Shown: in pieces, positions 39,100 through 47,952 of the stretch
How the letters are laid out: the number at the start of each line of letters is the position of its first letter
Position numbering within the stretch: position 1 is the stretch's first letter
Assembly (NCBI RefSeq): GCF_000429645.1
Contig: NZ_KE386933.1
Location: forward strand, 980,517 to 1,044,516
DNA: 64,000 nt
Source: Niveispirillum irakense DSM 11586
GTDB lineage: Bacteria > Pseudomonadota > Alphaproteobacteria > Azospirillales > Azospirillaceae
Direction: 5' to 3'
The notes under the pieces: model-generated
What the model saw: only the letters and a program-made list of their open reading frames with translations
Told to the model about the DNA's origin: nothing
The model's database searches: none
Position numbers and translations under genes: made by a program

Positions 39100-39498
39100 T
39101 TATGCAGCTTCAGGAATCCTGGCGATCACCTTGATTTCAAAATCAAAGCCCGCCAGCCAGTTCACACCAACAGCGGTCCAGTTCGGATAGGGCGCGTCAC
39201 CGATCATTTTCAGGCGAATGGGCTGAATGATATCGAACTGGTTTTCCGGATCGGTGTGAAAGGTCGTGACATCAATAATGTCTGCCATTGTGCATCCGGC
39301 CGCTTCCAGCACGGCGGCCAGATTGTCAAACGCGCGTTGAACCTGCCGGGCGAAATCCGGTTCGGGCGAGCCATCCTCGCGGCTGCCAACCTGTCCTGAG
39401 ACGAACAGAAGATCGCCGGAGCGGATGGCAGCAGAATAGCGGTTGATATCGTAAAGCGCCTGCCGTCCGACAGGGAAAATGGCTTCACGGTTGCTCAT
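39100..39498 (-). CDS. Rid (YjgF/YER057c/UK114) family protein
   Basis: 132 residues of the trimeric chorismate-mutase-like Rid fold: SAAIRSGDLLFVSGQVG, VQRAFDNLAAVLEAAGCTMADIIDVTTF and the C-terminal FDFEIKVIARIPE. RidA enzymes hydrolyse reactive enamine/imine intermediates from PLP enzymes using a conserved Arg (Arg105 in E. coli RidA). Here that place, in PYPNWTAVGVNWL, reads Trp, so classic 2-aminoacrylate deaminase activity is doubtful and the protein belongs to another Rid subfamily. ATG at 39498 has AAGGA upstream. The gene is divergent from a TetR regulator with three operator copies between them. Confidence 0.85.
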   Translation of the reverse strand: MSNREAIFPVGRQALYDINRYSAAIRSGDLLFVSGQVGSREDGSPEPDFARQVQRAFDNLAAVLEAAGCTMADIIDVTTFHTDPENQFDIIQPIRLKMIGDAPYPNWTAVGVNWLAGFDFEIKVIARIPEAA

Positions 39499-39637
39499 GA
39501 TCTTGGTCCTTCACATAGAGCGAAAAGGGTAAGGGAGACCCATGACGCCAGGAGAGATGGCGCCCTGAAGGAGGTCCGCAGGTGATGGATGAGCCGTCCT
39601 CTAAAATGGACGTTCCTCCTTCACGAGAGGATTTGAT

Positions 39638-39704
39638 ATACGTTCCGTATGTGAATAAATGATCACATACGCGACGTATGTCAACAAATACATACGTCGC
39701 GTAT
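39638..39704. promoter_or_regulatory. Three TetR-type operators (ATACG-N3-CGTAT)
   Basis: Three copies of a perfect 13-bp dyad occur in the Rid-TetR intergenic region: ATACGTTCCGTAT (39638-39650), ATACGCGACGTAT (39667-39679) and ATACGTCGCGTAT (39692-39704). Centres are 29 and 25 bp apart. The last two extend to ACATACGCGACGTATGT and its near-complement. They end 22 bp before the TetR start, as expected for autorepression plus control of the divergent Rid gene. Confidence 0.85.
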
Positions 39705-39726
39705 GAAATTTTTTTAAGGAAAGCCG

Positions 39727-40320
39727 ATGGCCGGACGCCGCGCACAGATGGTGGAAGAAACCCGGGGCAAACTGGTCCAGGCAGCGCGCAAAGCCTTTGC
39801 GTCCAAAGGATACGCGGCTGCCTCCATGGATGATCTGACGGCGGAAGCCGGGCTGACGCGGGGGGCGCTCTACCATAATTTCGGCGATAAGAAGGGGCTG
39901 CTTAAAGCCGTCATCGATCAGATTGACGCGGAAATTCTGGACCATTTGCGGGGCGTGCAGGCTCGTGCCGCTACGGAATGGGAAGGATTGCTGGCGGAGA
40001 ATATCGCGTTCATCGAACTGGCACTGGACCCGGAAATCCAGCGTATCATGCTGTTGGACGGCCCCGCCGTGCTGGGGGATCCATCGCAATGGCCAAATCA
40101 GAATGCGTGCCTGCGCCGGGCGACGGTAACGATCCAGACATTGATCGACAATGGCACGATCCACCCGATGGATCCCGAAGCGGCAGCGCGGCTGCTGAAT
40201 GGCGCGGCCCTGAACGCGGCCTTATGGATCGCAGCCGCCGACGATCCGCCGGCAACCATGCCGAAGGCTGTGGAAGCATTCCAACATCTTGCAAAAGGGT
40301 TACTGCGGGCACCGGCGTGA
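39727..40320 (+). CDS. TetR family transcriptional regulator
   Basis: 197 residues, ATG at 39727 with AAGGAAAG close upstream. The N-terminal helix-turn-helix is clear: LVQAARKAFASKGYAAASMDDLTAEAGLTRGALYHNFGDKKGLLKAVI. The C-terminal ligand-binding domain is helical (about residues 70-190; ENIAFIELALDPEIQRIMLLDGPAVLGDPSQW) and resembles TetR_C of aromatic- or antibiotic-responsive repressors. It sits next to three matching inverted repeats and is probably autoregulated, also repressing the Rid gene. The effector is unknown. Confidence 0.92.
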   Translation: MAGRRAQMVEETRGKLVQAARKAFASKGYAAASMDDLTAEAGLTRGALYHNFGDKKGLLKAVIDQIDAEILDHLRGVQARAATEWEGLLAENIAFIELALDPEIQRIMLLDGPAVLGDPSQWPNQNACLRRATVTIQTLIDNGTIHPMDPEAAARLLNGAALNAALWIAAADDPPATMPKAVEAFQHLAKGLLRAPA

Positions 40321-40422
40321 TGTGCTGCGCATTTTACCGAGCGCTTATGTCATAACTATTTGGGGTGAGGGCTGGGCTTCCAGTCACCTTGATGCAGATG
40401 TGACGCAGGCCCTTGTTCTGGA

Positions 40423-40869
40423 TTACACCCGCCGGTGGCTGCGCATGGCAAAGCTTGATTTGATGCGCGCGACCCCGGGCAGGCGCGACAGCGCATCGCG
40501 GTGGAACGCACCATAATCGTCGATGCCTGCAATCTGCACCCTCAACAGATAATCGCCTGTGCCGGTCATCAGATACCATTCCTGAATCTCGGGATGGGGG
40601 CGCAGGGCCGCCTCAAACCGCGTCAGATATTCCTCTGTCTGCCGTTCCAGTTCGATCTGGACGATCGCGGTCGTGCCTTCATCGGGAGCGGCCCCGGAAA
40701 CGATGGCCGTATAGCCACGGATCACCCCGGCCTTTTCAAGCAGCCGCACCCGCCGCAGACAAGCCGAGGGCGACAGGCCCACCGCAGCGGCCAGCGCATT
40801 GTTGGTGATGCGCGCATCAAGCCGCAGGCAGTTCAATATCCGACGGTCGGCATCGTCAAGCGTGCTCAT
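40423..40869 (-). CDS. Lrp/AsnC family transcriptional regulator
   Basis: 148 residues. N-terminal helix-turn-helix LDDADRRILNCLRLDARITNNALAAAVGLSPSACLRRVRLLEKAGVI, followed by the RAM ligand-binding domain (VQIELERQTEEYLTRFEAALRPHPEIQEWYLMTGTGDYLLRVQI). It is divergent from alr-dadA, which degrade D-/L-alanine. In Pseudomonas and others the Lrp-type regulator DadR activates dadAX in response to alanine, so this gene most likely has that function (inference from position). It reads away from the operon, with 120 bp between starts. Confidence 0.92.
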   Translation of the reverse strand: MSTLDDADRRILNCLRLDARITNNALAAAVGLSPSACLRRVRLLEKAGVIRGYTAIVSGAAPDEGTTAIVQIELERQTEEYLTRFEAALRPHPEIQEWYLMTGTGDYLLRVQIAGIDDYGAFHRDALSRLPGVARIKSSFAMRSHRRV

Positions 40870-40989
40870 GCAGAAAATTCCAAAGCTTCGCAGATTATGC
40901 TGAATATCCGGCCCTGACTGTCAATTCATACGACAGTTAGGTGAGAAATTGACAGGAATTTTTCTTATCTTCCTGTGGGGAGATGAGAC
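40870..40989. promoter_or_regulatory. Divergent regulatory region Lrp / alr-dadA
   Basis: This 120-bp gap is AT-rich. It contains a dyad ACTGTC-N9-GACAGT (40917-40937) and a TTGACA hexamer at 40949-40954; no -10 at normal distance could be confirmed. A GGGGAG ribosome site precedes the alr ATG. The dyad is a candidate Lrp site, but Lrp sites are degenerate, so this is tentative. Confidence 0.45.
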
Positions 40990-42135
40990 ATGAATGAACA
41001 GAGGCCGGTGCCTGCCGGGTCAAGCCGGCTCACCATCGATCTGGATGCGCTTCGCGCCAATTATCGCTCGCTGGCGGTTCGTGTTGCGCCGGCACGCTGT
41101 GGCGCCGTCGTAAAGGCGAACGCCTACGGACTGGGCGTCGCGCAGGCCGCACCGGCCCTTTACCGAGAGGGATGCCGCAGTTTCTTCGTCGCTCAGTTCT
41201 GTGAGGCGACAGCACTGGCCCGGGCCATCGGTGCCGGGGCGGAGATCTTCATTCTCAACGGCGTGGACCCTGGCAACGAAGCCTTCTGCGCCGAACAGAA
41301 TTTCCTGCCTGTGCTCAATTCTCTGTCGCAGGTGGAGCGCTGGCGGGCACTGGCGCGGACCTTGGGGCGTGCGCTTCCCGCCGCCCTGCAGATCGATACC
41401 GGCATGTCGCGCCTGGGTCTGCCGCAGTCCGCGGCGATGGCGCTGGCCGGGGATGCATCCTTCGCGCGGGAGGTCGAACTGCGCCTGCTGTTGACACATC
41501 TTGCCTGCGCCGACGAACCCGAGCGGCCGGAGAACAGTGCTCAACTGGCGGCTTTCAACGCTGTCGGCGCCTGTTTCCCGTCGGTGCCGAAGTCGGTGGC
41601 CAATAGCGGAGGCGTCATGCTGTCGTCTGACTATCATGGTGATCTGGCGCGGCCCGGGGTCGCACTCTATGGCGTCGATCCGGGACCCGCCGACGCCGGG
41701 TTGCGTCCCGTCATCGGGCTGGGGGCGCGGGTGATCCAGATCCGTACCATCGCGGCGGGAACCGGTGTCGGTTATGGCCTGAAGCATGTCGCGACCGCAG
41801 CGCAGCGCGTTGCCACGATCTCGCTCGGCTACGCCGATGGCTGGCCGCGCAGCCTGAGCGGTGTCGGTGCTGCCTGGCATCGTGGCGTTCGGCTGCCGAT
41901 CCTGGGCCGGGTATCCATGGACAGCCTGACGGTCGATATCAGCGCATTGCCCGAAGCGGCGCTGGCGGAAGGCGACTTTGTCGAGTTCCTGGGTCCCTCG
42001 CAATCACTGAGCGATGTGGCCCGTGACGCGGGAACCATTGCCTATGAAATATTGACCTCGCTCGGCACCCGCCACACGCGGATTTTTGTCGAGAACGGTG
42101 TTGCGCAAACCTTCGCTGCTGGAGAACCGCTTTGA
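40990..42135 (+). CDS. alr: Alanine racemase, catabolic type (DadX-like)
   Basis: 381 residues. The PLP-binding Lys is in [18 protein letters not shown] (about residue 38), and the opposite catalytic base Tyr is in [34 protein letters not shown] is the other family hallmark. It interconverts L- and D-alanine; D-Ala is then oxidised by DadA, whose gene overlaps its stop by four bases (TTGA). In the dad system of Pseudomonas the order is dadA-dadX; here the racemase comes first. A second, biosynthetic racemase gene is presumably elsewhere, but that is not visible here. Confidence 0.95.
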   Translation: MNEQRPVPAGSSRLTIDLDALRANYRSLAVRVAPARCGAVVKANAYGLGVAQAAPALYREGCRSFFVAQFCEATALARAIGAGAEIFILNGVDPGNEAFCAEQNFLPVLNSLSQVERWRALARTLGRALPAALQIDTGMSRLGLPQSAAMALAGDASFAREVELRLLLTHLACADEPERPENSAQLAAFNAVGACFPSVPKSVANSGGVMLSSDYHGDLARPGVALYGVDPGPADAGLRPVIGLGARVIQIRTIAAGTGVGYGLKHVATAAQRVATISLGYADGWPRSLSGVGAAWHRGVRLPILGRVSMDSLTVDISALPEAALAEGDFVEFLGPSQSLSDVARDAGTIAYEILTSLGTRHTRIFVENGVAQTFAAGEPL

Positions 42136-43388
42136 AAGTCATCGTTCTGGGTGCCGGCGTCGTCGGTGTGACCTCCGCCTATTATCTGGCCGAAGCCGGG
42201 CATGATGTGGTGCTGATCGACCGTCAGCCGGGGCCGGCGCTTGAAACCAGCTTTGCCAATGCTGGCGAGATCTCGCCGGGCTATGCCTCGCCATGGGCCG
42301 CACCGGGAATCCCGACCAAGGCGTTGCGGTGGCTGTTCATGACGCACGCCCCGCTGATCATCAAGCCGACCGCCGACATGGCGATGTTGCGATGGATGCT
42401 GGCCATGCTGGGTAATTGCACCCAGGCACGCTATGCGCTCAACAAAAGCCGGATGGTGCGGCTGGCAGAGTTCAGCCGTGACGAGCTGGTGGCGCTGCGC
42501 GGCAAGCTCGGTCTCGATTATGACCATCGGTCACAGGGCACGCTGCAACTGTTCCGCACGCAGAAGCAACTCGACGGCAGCGGGGGCGACATCGCCGTGC
42601 TGCGTGAATATGGCGTCTCCTACGAAGTGCTGGACCGTGATGGGTGCGTCGCCGCCGAACCCGGACTTGCGGCAACGCGCGACAATTTCGTCGGCGGCCT
42701 GCGGCTGCCCGGTGACGAGACTGGCGATTGCCATATCTTCACCAACAAGCTGGCCGCCTTGCTGCCGGGCATGGGGGTGGATATCCGCTATGGCACGTCC
42801 ATCACGTCGCTGGCGGTGGAAGGCGGGCGCATCGCCGGGGTCCATACCGACAAGGGCATAGTGCAGGGCGACGCCTATCTGGTGGCCCTGGCCAGCTACG
42901 CTCCGGCGCTGCTCCGCCCGCTTGGGCTGGATCTGCCGATCTATCCGGTGAAGGGCTACTCCATCACCCTGCCGGTCAGCGACCCGGATCGCGCGCCGGT
43001 ATCGACACTGCTGGATGAAAGCTACAAGATCGCCATCACCCGCCTGGGTGACAGGATCAGGGTAGGGGGCATGGCGGAACTGTCGGGGTTTAACAATGTG
43101 CTGCCGTCGCGGCGGGAAGCGACGCTGCGCTATTCGCTCAACAATCTGTTCCCCGGTGCCGCCGACAACAGCGCGCCGTCGCATTACTGGAGCGGCCTGC
43201 GCCCCATGACCCCCGACAGCACGCCCATTGTCGGCGCCACGCCGATATCCAACCTATTCCTCAATGCCGGCCACGGCACGTTGGGCTGGACCATGGCGTG
43301 TGGCTCCGGCCGCCTGATTGCCAGTCTTATGGGCGGAACGAAACCGCCGATCGACCCTGACGGCCTTGGCATTGCCCGGTATCGCTGA
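42132..43388 (+). CDS. dadA: D-amino acid dehydrogenase, small subunit-type (DadA)
   Basis: 418 residues from TTG at 42132, overlapping the racemase stop. The FAD-binding motif is [30 protein letters not shown]. DadA hallmarks follow: [24 protein letters not shown], the [13 protein letters not shown] segment, and the C-terminal [14 protein letters not shown] and [19 protein letters not shown]. It oxidises D-alanine and other D-amino acids to 2-oxoacids and ammonia, passing electrons to the respiratory chain at the inner-membrane surface. With alr and the divergent Lrp regulator it forms an alanine-degradation operon. Confidence 0.95.
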   Translation: MKVIVLGAGVVGVTSAYYLAEAGHDVVLIDRQPGPALETSFANAGEISPGYASPWAAPGIPTKALRWLFMTHAPLIIKPTADMAMLRWMLAMLGNCTQARYALNKSRMVRLAEFSRDELVALRGKLGLDYDHRSQGTLQLFRTQKQLDGSGGDIAVLREYGVSYEVLDRDGCVAAEPGLAATRDNFVGGLRLPGDETGDCHIFTNKLAALLPGMGVDIRYGTSITSLAVEGGRIAGVHTDKGIVQGDAYLVALASYAPALLRPLGLDLPIYPVKGYSITLPVSDPDRAPVSTLLDESYKIAITRLGDRIRVGGMAELSGFNNVLPSRREATLRYSLNNLFPGAADNSAPSHYWSGLRPMTPDSTPIVGATPISNLFLNAGHGTLGWTMACGSGRLIASLMGGTKPPIDPDGLGIARYR

Positions 43389-43776
43389 ACCGGGCGCTCT
43401 GACGGCTGGGGTCCGGGTCAGGTCGAACCGCGTGGTTAGAACGTGTCCGGTTTAGTTGGAATCGGAAATGGTTCTCACTACCGTCACCCATGCTGCGGCC
43501 GGGGTCCAGTTTCGTAGAGCAACGCGCTTGTGACCCTGGACCCCGGCCGCAGCATGGGTGACGGTGTAGGTTGATCCAACCTAATCCTACAAGTTCTAGG
43601 CAGTGAGATCACCCAAGCTCAATACCTTGGGGATCTCATTAATTTCCATAATCATGCTTATCGATCAAATGGATTAATGTCCGTTCTTAGGTGGAAAAGC
43701 CCAAAACACCCTCTGGAATGGGCTGAGAGAAGCCGTTAAGGTCCAACCATCTGCCCCACCTGTCGGAAGCAAACCA
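43389..43776. other. 388-bp intergenic region dadA-mazG
   Basis: No gene is visible. Most of it is the MITE-like inverted repeat element at 43437-43598. Downstream lies a further stem-loop, TGAGATC-A-CCCAAG pairing with CTTGGGGATCTCA (43604-43638, one bulged A), and then an AT-rich stretch (43638-43690) likely to hold the mazG promoter. Confidence 0.6.
43437..43598. repeat. MITE-like element: nested inverted repeats with TA ends
   Basis: The 162-bp segment begins TAGAACGTGT and ends ACAAGTTCTA. Its outer ends form imperfect inverted repeats of about 27 bp (left TAGAACGTGTCCGGTTTAG, then TTGGAATC; right complement TAGAACTTGTAGGATTAGG, then TTGGATC). Inside them is a perfect 29-bp inverted repeat (43481-43509 and 43536-43564, extending to 30 bp with one A-T pair) around a 26-nt loop. 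Both ends are TA dinucleotides, as expected for IS630/Tc1-type targets. It contains no open frame. I see only one copy in the window. Confidence 0.7.
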
Positions 43777-44589
43777 ATGTCGGAAAATCTCGCCCGTCTG
43801 CTCGGTATCATGGCCAGGCTGCGTGATCCCGATGGCGGGTGCCCGTGGGACCTGGAGCAGGATTTCGCCTCCATCGCCCCGCATACGATTGAAGAAGCGT
43901 ATGAGGTGGCGGATGCCATCCAGTCAGGCGATATGATGGCGGTGAAGGATGAGTTGGGCGATCTGCTGTTCCAGACCGTCTTCTATGCCCAGATGGGCAA
44001 AGAGCGCGGCCTGTTCGATTTCGATGCCATTGCCGGTCATATCGCAGACAAGATGATCCGCCGCCATCCCCATGTGTTTGGTGAGGTCTCCGTCGCCACG
44101 GCGGACGACCAGACCCGACATTGGGAGGAACTGAAGGCAAAGGAACGCGCAGAGAAAGCGGCGGCCAGCGGTCTCCCCCCTTCTGCCCTGGATGGCATCA
44201 CCCCCGGCCTCCCCGCCCTCACCCGTGCCACGAAGCTGCAAAAGCGTGCCGCGCGCGTTGGCTTTGACTGGACCCGGGCGGAGGAAATCCTCGACAAGAT
44301 CGAGGAGGAGATCGGCGAATTACGGGCCGAGATCAAGGCCCAGAAACAGGCGCCGGAACGGGTGCAGGATGAACTGGGTGATCTGTTCTTCGCCCTGGTC
44401 AATCTGGCCCGCCGGCTGGAGATTGACCCGGAGACGGCCCTGCGCGGCACCAATGCCAAATTCGACCGCCGCTTCCGGCAGGTGGAGGCGGCTTTGGCGG
44501 CCCAGTCACGCACACCCCAGGATGCCAGCCTGGATGAGATGGAAGCGCTCTGGGTTGAAGCCAAAAAGAGCGAACGCCAAACCGCTTGA
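43777..44589 (+). CDS. mazG: Nucleoside triphosphate pyrophosphohydrolase MazG
   Basis: 270 residues with two tandem MazG domains, as in E. coli MazG. Domain 1 (about residues 1-120) contains RDPDGGCPWDLEQDFASIAPHTIEEAYEVADAI with the EExxE metal motif and ELGDLLFQTVFYAQM. Domain 2 (about 150-265) contains RVGFDWTRAEEILDKIEEEIGELRAEI and ELGDLFFALVNLARRL. It hydrolyses (d)NTPs to monophosphates, cleansing pools of abnormal nucleotides and lowering (p)ppGpp in starvation. mazG lies near hfq-hflX in other alphaproteobacteria, as here. The SDR gene follows after 18 bp. Confidence 0.95.
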   Translation: MSENLARLLGIMARLRDPDGGCPWDLEQDFASIAPHTIEEAYEVADAIQSGDMMAVKDELGDLLFQTVFYAQMGKERGLFDFDAIAGHIADKMIRRHPHVFGEVSVATADDQTRHWEELKAKERAEKAAASGLPPSALDGITPGLPALTRATKLQKRAARVGFDWTRAEEILDKIEEEIGELRAEIKAQKQAPERVQDELGDLFFALVNLARRLEIDPETALRGTNAKFDRRFRQVEAALAAQSRTPQDASLDEMEALWVEAKKSERQTA

Positions 44590-44607
44590 AGCGATAGGAA
44601 CCACGTG

Positions 44608-45390
44608 ATGACCAACCCTGCCCCCGCTTACACCCCGCGTACCATTCTGATCACCGGTGCCAGTGGCGAATTCGGCGCCGCCTTTGCCCGCCGTTTCGCC
44701 GCCATCGGCTCCAAACTGATCCTGACGGCCCGCGATCTGGCCAAGTTGAAGCCGCTGCTGGACACGCTGTCGGTGCCGGTCCATGTGCTGACGCTGGATG
44801 TTCGCGACCGCAAGGCGGTGGAAGAAGCTTTGGCAACCCTGCCGGCTGAATTCGCCGAGATCGATTTGCTGGTCAATAATGCCGGTCTGGCGCTGGGTGC
44901 CGACCCTGCCTTCAAGGCCAATCTGGATGATTGGGAGGTGATGATCGACACCAATGATAAGGCGCTGGCCATCGTGACCGGGCTGGTGCTGCCCGGCATG
45001 GTCGCGCGCGGTCGCGGCCATATCATCAATCTCAGTTCTGTCGCTGGCAGCTATCCCTATCCGGGCGGCCATGTCTATTGCGCTTCAAAGGCTTTCGTCA
45101 CCCAGTTCAGCCTCTCCTTACGGGCAGACCTGATCGGGACTGGCGTGCGGGTGACCTCGCTGGAACCCGGCATGGTGCAAACCGGCTTCAGCCTCGTGCG
45201 TTTCAAGGGCGATGCCGAGCGCGCGGCCAAGGTTTACGCCGATACGGTTCCCTTGACGGCTGAAGATGTCGCTGAATCAGTCTATTGGGCTGCAACCTTG
45301 CCGCCGCACTTCAATGTGAACCGGCTGGAAATCATGCCCACCACCCAGGGGCCCGGCGGGTTGGCCGTGCATCGCACACCGCAGGTCTGA
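44608..45390 (+). CDS. SDR family NAD(P)-dependent oxidoreductase (YdfG-like)
   Basis: 260 residues from ATG at 44608 (a GTG codon just upstream is in frame). Short-chain dehydrogenase: cofactor motif ILITGASGEFGAAFARRFA (TGxxxGxG), LLVNNAGLALG, catalytic Ser in INLSSVAGSYPYPGG and the Tyr-x-x-x-Lys pair in VYCASKAFVTQF. The C-terminal ERAAKVYADTVPLTAEDVAESVYWAATLPPHFNVNRLEIMPTTQ is characteristic of the YdfG group, which reduces 3-hydroxy acids such as L-allo-threonine or malonic semialdehyde. It follows mazG closely and is probably co-transcribed. A terminator lies after it. Confidence 0.93.
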   Translation: MTNPAPAYTPRTILITGASGEFGAAFARRFAAIGSKLILTARDLAKLKPLLDTLSVPVHVLTLDVRDRKAVEEALATLPAEFAEIDLLVNNAGLALGADPAFKANLDDWEVMIDTNDKALAIVTGLVLPGMVARGRGHIINLSSVAGSYPYPGGHVYCASKAFVTQFSLSLRADLIGTGVRVTSLEPGMVQTGFSLVRFKGDAERAAKVYADTVPLTAEDVAESVYWAATLPPHFNVNRLEIMPTTQGPGGLAVHRTPQV

Positions 45391-45400
45391 CCAGTATAGG

Positions 45401-45430
45401 AAGGGGCGGGTTTGATGGCCCGCCCCTTTC
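45401..45430. terminator. Bidirectional terminator between SDR and IMPase genes
   Basis: AAGGGGCGGG (45401-45410) pairs with CCCGCCCCTT (45419-45428) over an 8-nt loop, followed by T and C residues. It sits between convergent genes. Confidence 0.7.
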
Positions 45431-45435
45431 AGCTT

Positions 45436-46263
45436 TCAGGCATTGGGGAAAATGAAATCCCGCAACTCGGCCCAGCTTTCGGCATCCGCTGCCATCAGCA
45501 AGCCGCCTTCCACATCGGCGGCACGATAAGGGGAGCCGTCGAACTTGGCGACATGGCCGCCCGCTTCCCTATAGGCCAGGGCGCCGGCGGCATGGTCCCA
45601 GGGCATGATCCGGTTATACATGGCGAATTGCCCGACACCGGTGATGAGGTTGAGATAATCATGCGCGGCGCAGAAAAGCCGGTAGGTGCCGGCAAAAGAC
45701 CCGCGCAATCCATCCAGCCGCTTGCGTTCTTCCGCAGAAAAAAACTTGGTGGAGAGCGATCCCTGCATCTCCGCAATGGCGGCGGCCGGTTTGGCTTTCA
45801 GCCGCTGGCTACCCATCCAGGCCCCCTCGCCCGCTTCCACCATCGCCATCCGTTCGCCCACCGGATCATAAATCCAACCGGCCGTGGCCTGGCCGCCGTG
45901 GGATAGGGCCAGCAGCAGGCCGAAGACCGGTTTGCCGTGGGCAAAATTATGCGTGCCATCCACCGGATCAATGATCCAGGCCGGTTCCGGCGCCGTGGCC
46001 AGCCGGTGGACCAGATCGGGGTCGGCGGCACATGCCTCCTCCCCAATCACGATGGAACCGGGCAGCACATCCCGCAACCGGGCCGTCAAAGCCTTCTCGG
46101 CGGCCTCATCGGCAACCGTCACTAGGTCACCGGGGTTCTTTTCCCGGATATCACTGGCGAGGAGGTTGCGGAAGCGGGGCATGATTTCCGTCGCTGCAAC
46201 ATCCCGCAGGATAGCAGCGACGGAATCCATATCGACACGCGCCCGCTGATTCAGGGATGCCAT
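45436..46263 (-). CDS. Inositol monophosphatase family protein
   Basis: 275 residues. The Li+-sensitive phosphatase signature is complete: VIGEEACAA (metal Glu), WIIDPVDGTHNFAHGKPVFGLLLAL (metal motif DPVDGT) and PWDHAAGALAYREAGGHV (WDxxAG). This family includes inositol-1-phosphatase (SuhB), histidinol-phosphatase and CysQ-like nucleotidases; the substrate cannot be fixed from sequence alone. ATG at 46263 lies 13 bases inside the end of hflX, so it is translationally coupled to that gene. Confidence 0.88.
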   Translation of the reverse strand: MASLNQRARVDMDSVAAILRDVAATEIMPRFRNLLASDIREKNPGDLVTVADEAAEKALTARLRDVLPGSIVIGEEACAADPDLVHRLATAPEPAWIIDPVDGTHNFAHGKPVFGLLLALSHGGQATAGWIYDPVGERMAMVEAGEGAWMGSQRLKAKPAAAIAEMQGSLSTKFFSAEERKRLDGLRGSFAGTYRLFCAAHDYLNLITGVGQFAMYNRIMPWDHAAGALAYREAGGHVAKFDGSPYRAADVEGGLLMAADAESWAELRDFIFPNA

Positions 46264-47630
46264 GGCTGTCTCGCCGTTTCTGCACGGGGGCGGGCCGTCA
46301 CCTGTCCCGGACCGGGCTTGGCCTTGTACGGGAACCGATCCTCAAAACGGGCAAGATCTGCTGGCTCCAGTCCTACCCGCAGGTGGACATGGTCCTCATC
46401 ATCCTCCCGCTCCAGCACCTCACCCTTGCCATAGAGCCAGGCAATGGCAGCGCCGTCGGTATGGGGAAGATCAAAGGTGACCACTTCCCGCCCAGCCACC
46501 ATGCGCCGGTCAATGGCATCGAACAAAGTGTCGAGCCCGTCACCGGTCAGGGCGGAAATGGCAATGCCACCGGTGCGCCGGGCCAGACGAAGAAGGGTAT
46601 CGCGATCCTCCCCTTCCAACTGGTCGAGCTTGTTCAACACCTCCATCACCCGGTCATCCGTCTCCGGATCAATCCCCAGATCGCGCAGCACCGATTCCAC
46701 ATCGGCCTTCTGCGCTTCCGTATCGGGATGGGACACGTCACGGACATGCAGGATGATGTCGGCGGCCATCACCTCTTCCAGCGTGGCGCGGAATGCCTCG
46801 ACCAGCCCATGCGGCAGGTCGGAGATGAAGCCCACCGTATCGGACAGGATGATCTTGCGGTTCGATGGCAGGGTGATCGACCGCATGGTCGGGTCCAGCG
46901 TGGCGAACAGCAGATCCTTGGCGAAAACATCCGCCCCGGCCATACGGTTGAACAGGGTGCTTTTGCCGGCATTGGTATAGCCAACCAGCGCCACCACCGG
47001 ATAGGGCACCTTTTCCCGGGCCTTACGATGCAGGCCACGGGTGCGGCGCACCTCTTCCAGCTCAGTCTTCAGCTTCACGATCCGGTCGCTGATCAGGCGG
47101 CGGTCCATTTCGATCTGGCTTTCACCAGGGCCGCCCAGGAAGCCGAAGCCGCCGCGCTGGCGTTCCAGGTGGGTCCAGGACCGGACGAGGCGGGATCGCT
47201 GATAGGTCAGCGCCGCCAGTTCCACCTGAAGCTGGCCTTCACGCGTGCGGGCACGCTTACCGAAGATTTCCAGGATCAGACCGGTACGATCGATCACCTT
47301 GGCCTTCAGGTCGCGTTCCAGGTTGCGCTGCTGGATGGGGGTGAGCGCGTGATCGACGATGACAAGGCCGATCTCCTCGGCCTCCAGCGCCGCCCTCACC
47401 TCTTCCACCACACCGGTACCCAGCAGCGTGGCCGGGCGCGGGCGCATGACGCGGAAGATGCGGGCAACCGCCACATCCAGATCAATGGCTGCGGCCAAGC
47501 CGACAGCCTCTTCAAGCCGGGAGTCCGGCTCACGCGCATCGTTCCGGTCCTCGGGCAGGACCGGATGCAGGACGAAGGCGCGGGTGGAAGACCCGCGCGC
47601 TTCGAGGTTACCCAACTCAGTCGTGGTCAT
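46251..47630 (-). CDS. hflX: GTPase HflX
   Basis: 459 residues. HflX binds the large ribosomal subunit, splits stalled or stress-arrested ribosomes and hydrolyses GTP. The N-terminal domain (about residues 20-180) includes [13 protein letters not shown] and [19 protein letters not shown], followed by the [26 protein letters not shown] linker segment. GTPase motifs: G1 [13 protein letters not shown]3 [19 protein letters not shown]4 NKLD. The start ATG lies 14 bases inside hfq (overlap), and its end overlaps the IMPase gene. The C-terminus ([17 protein letters not shown]) is an alphaproteobacterial tail. hfq-hflX is a conserved pair. Confidence 0.96.
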   Translation of the reverse strand: MTTTELGNLEARGSSTRAFVLHPVLPEDRNDAREPDSRLEEAVGLAAAIDLDVAVARIFRVMRPRPATLLGTGVVEEVRAALEAEEIGLVIVDHALTPIQQRNLERDLKAKVIDRTGLILEIFGKRARTREGQLQVELAALTYQRSRLVRSWTHLERQRGGFGFLGGPGESQIEMDRRLISDRIVKLKTELEEVRRTRGLHRKAREKVPYPVVALVGYTNAGKSTLFNRMAGADVFAKDLLFATLDPTMRSITLPSNRKIILSDTVGFISDLPHGLVEAFRATLEEVMAADIILHVRDVSHPDTEAQKADVESVLRDLGIDPETDDRVMEVLNKLDQLEGEDRDTLLRLARRTGGIAISALTGDGLDTLFDAIDRRMVAGREVVTFDLPHTDGAAIAWLYGKGEVLEREDDEDHVHLRVGLEPADLARFEDRFPYKAKPGPGQVTARPRAETARQPWHP

Positions 47631-47868
47631 TCTCCTTCGCCGGCGGGTCGAACAGTTGGATCGGATGCGCCGGCATCACGGTCGAAATGGCATGCTTGTA
47701 AACAAGCTGCGAATGCGCGTCACGGCGCAGCAGCACCGAGAAATTGTCGAACCAGGTGATGATGCCCTGCAGCTTGACACCATTGACCAGGAATACGGTC
47801 ACCGGGGTCTTGCTCTTGCGGACATGGTTGAGGAAGACGTCCTGAACATTTTGGGATTTTTCAGACAT
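47617..47868 (-). CDS. hfq: RNA chaperone Hfq
   Basis: 83 residues. Hfq is a ring-shaped hexamer that binds small RNAs and A-rich mRNA sites, pairing sRNAs with targets. The Sm1 motif is [37 protein letters not shown] and Sm2 is the YKHAIST segment, with Gln near the N-terminus for A-site/proximal contacts. The short acidic tail ([11 protein letters not shown]) is typical of alphaproteobacterial Hfq. Its end overlaps hflX by 14 bases. 85 bp separate it from the HAD gene in the same direction. Confidence 0.97.
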   Translation of the reverse strand: MSEKSQNVQDVFLNHVRKSKTPVTVFLVNGVKLQGIITWFDNFSVLLRRDAHSQLVYKHAISTVMPAHPIQLFDPPAKENDHD

Positions 47869-47952
47869 TGGAGCAGCCTCGCTTATGCTCGGTTTATTGG
47901 GGCGGTCATGAATGGCCTACCCAGGGTTACCACCGACGCCCGGAGCAGCTTC

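Noticed and set aside
40949-40970. Sigma-70 promoter from TTGACA to TTATCT before alr
   Set aside because: The spacing between the hexamers is about 10 nt, too short for a normal promoter.
46257-47759. A 500-codon plus-strand frame opposite hflX
   Set aside because: It lies antisense to hflX and hfq, both complete with all motifs; the translation is low-complexity and lacks any recognisable fold.
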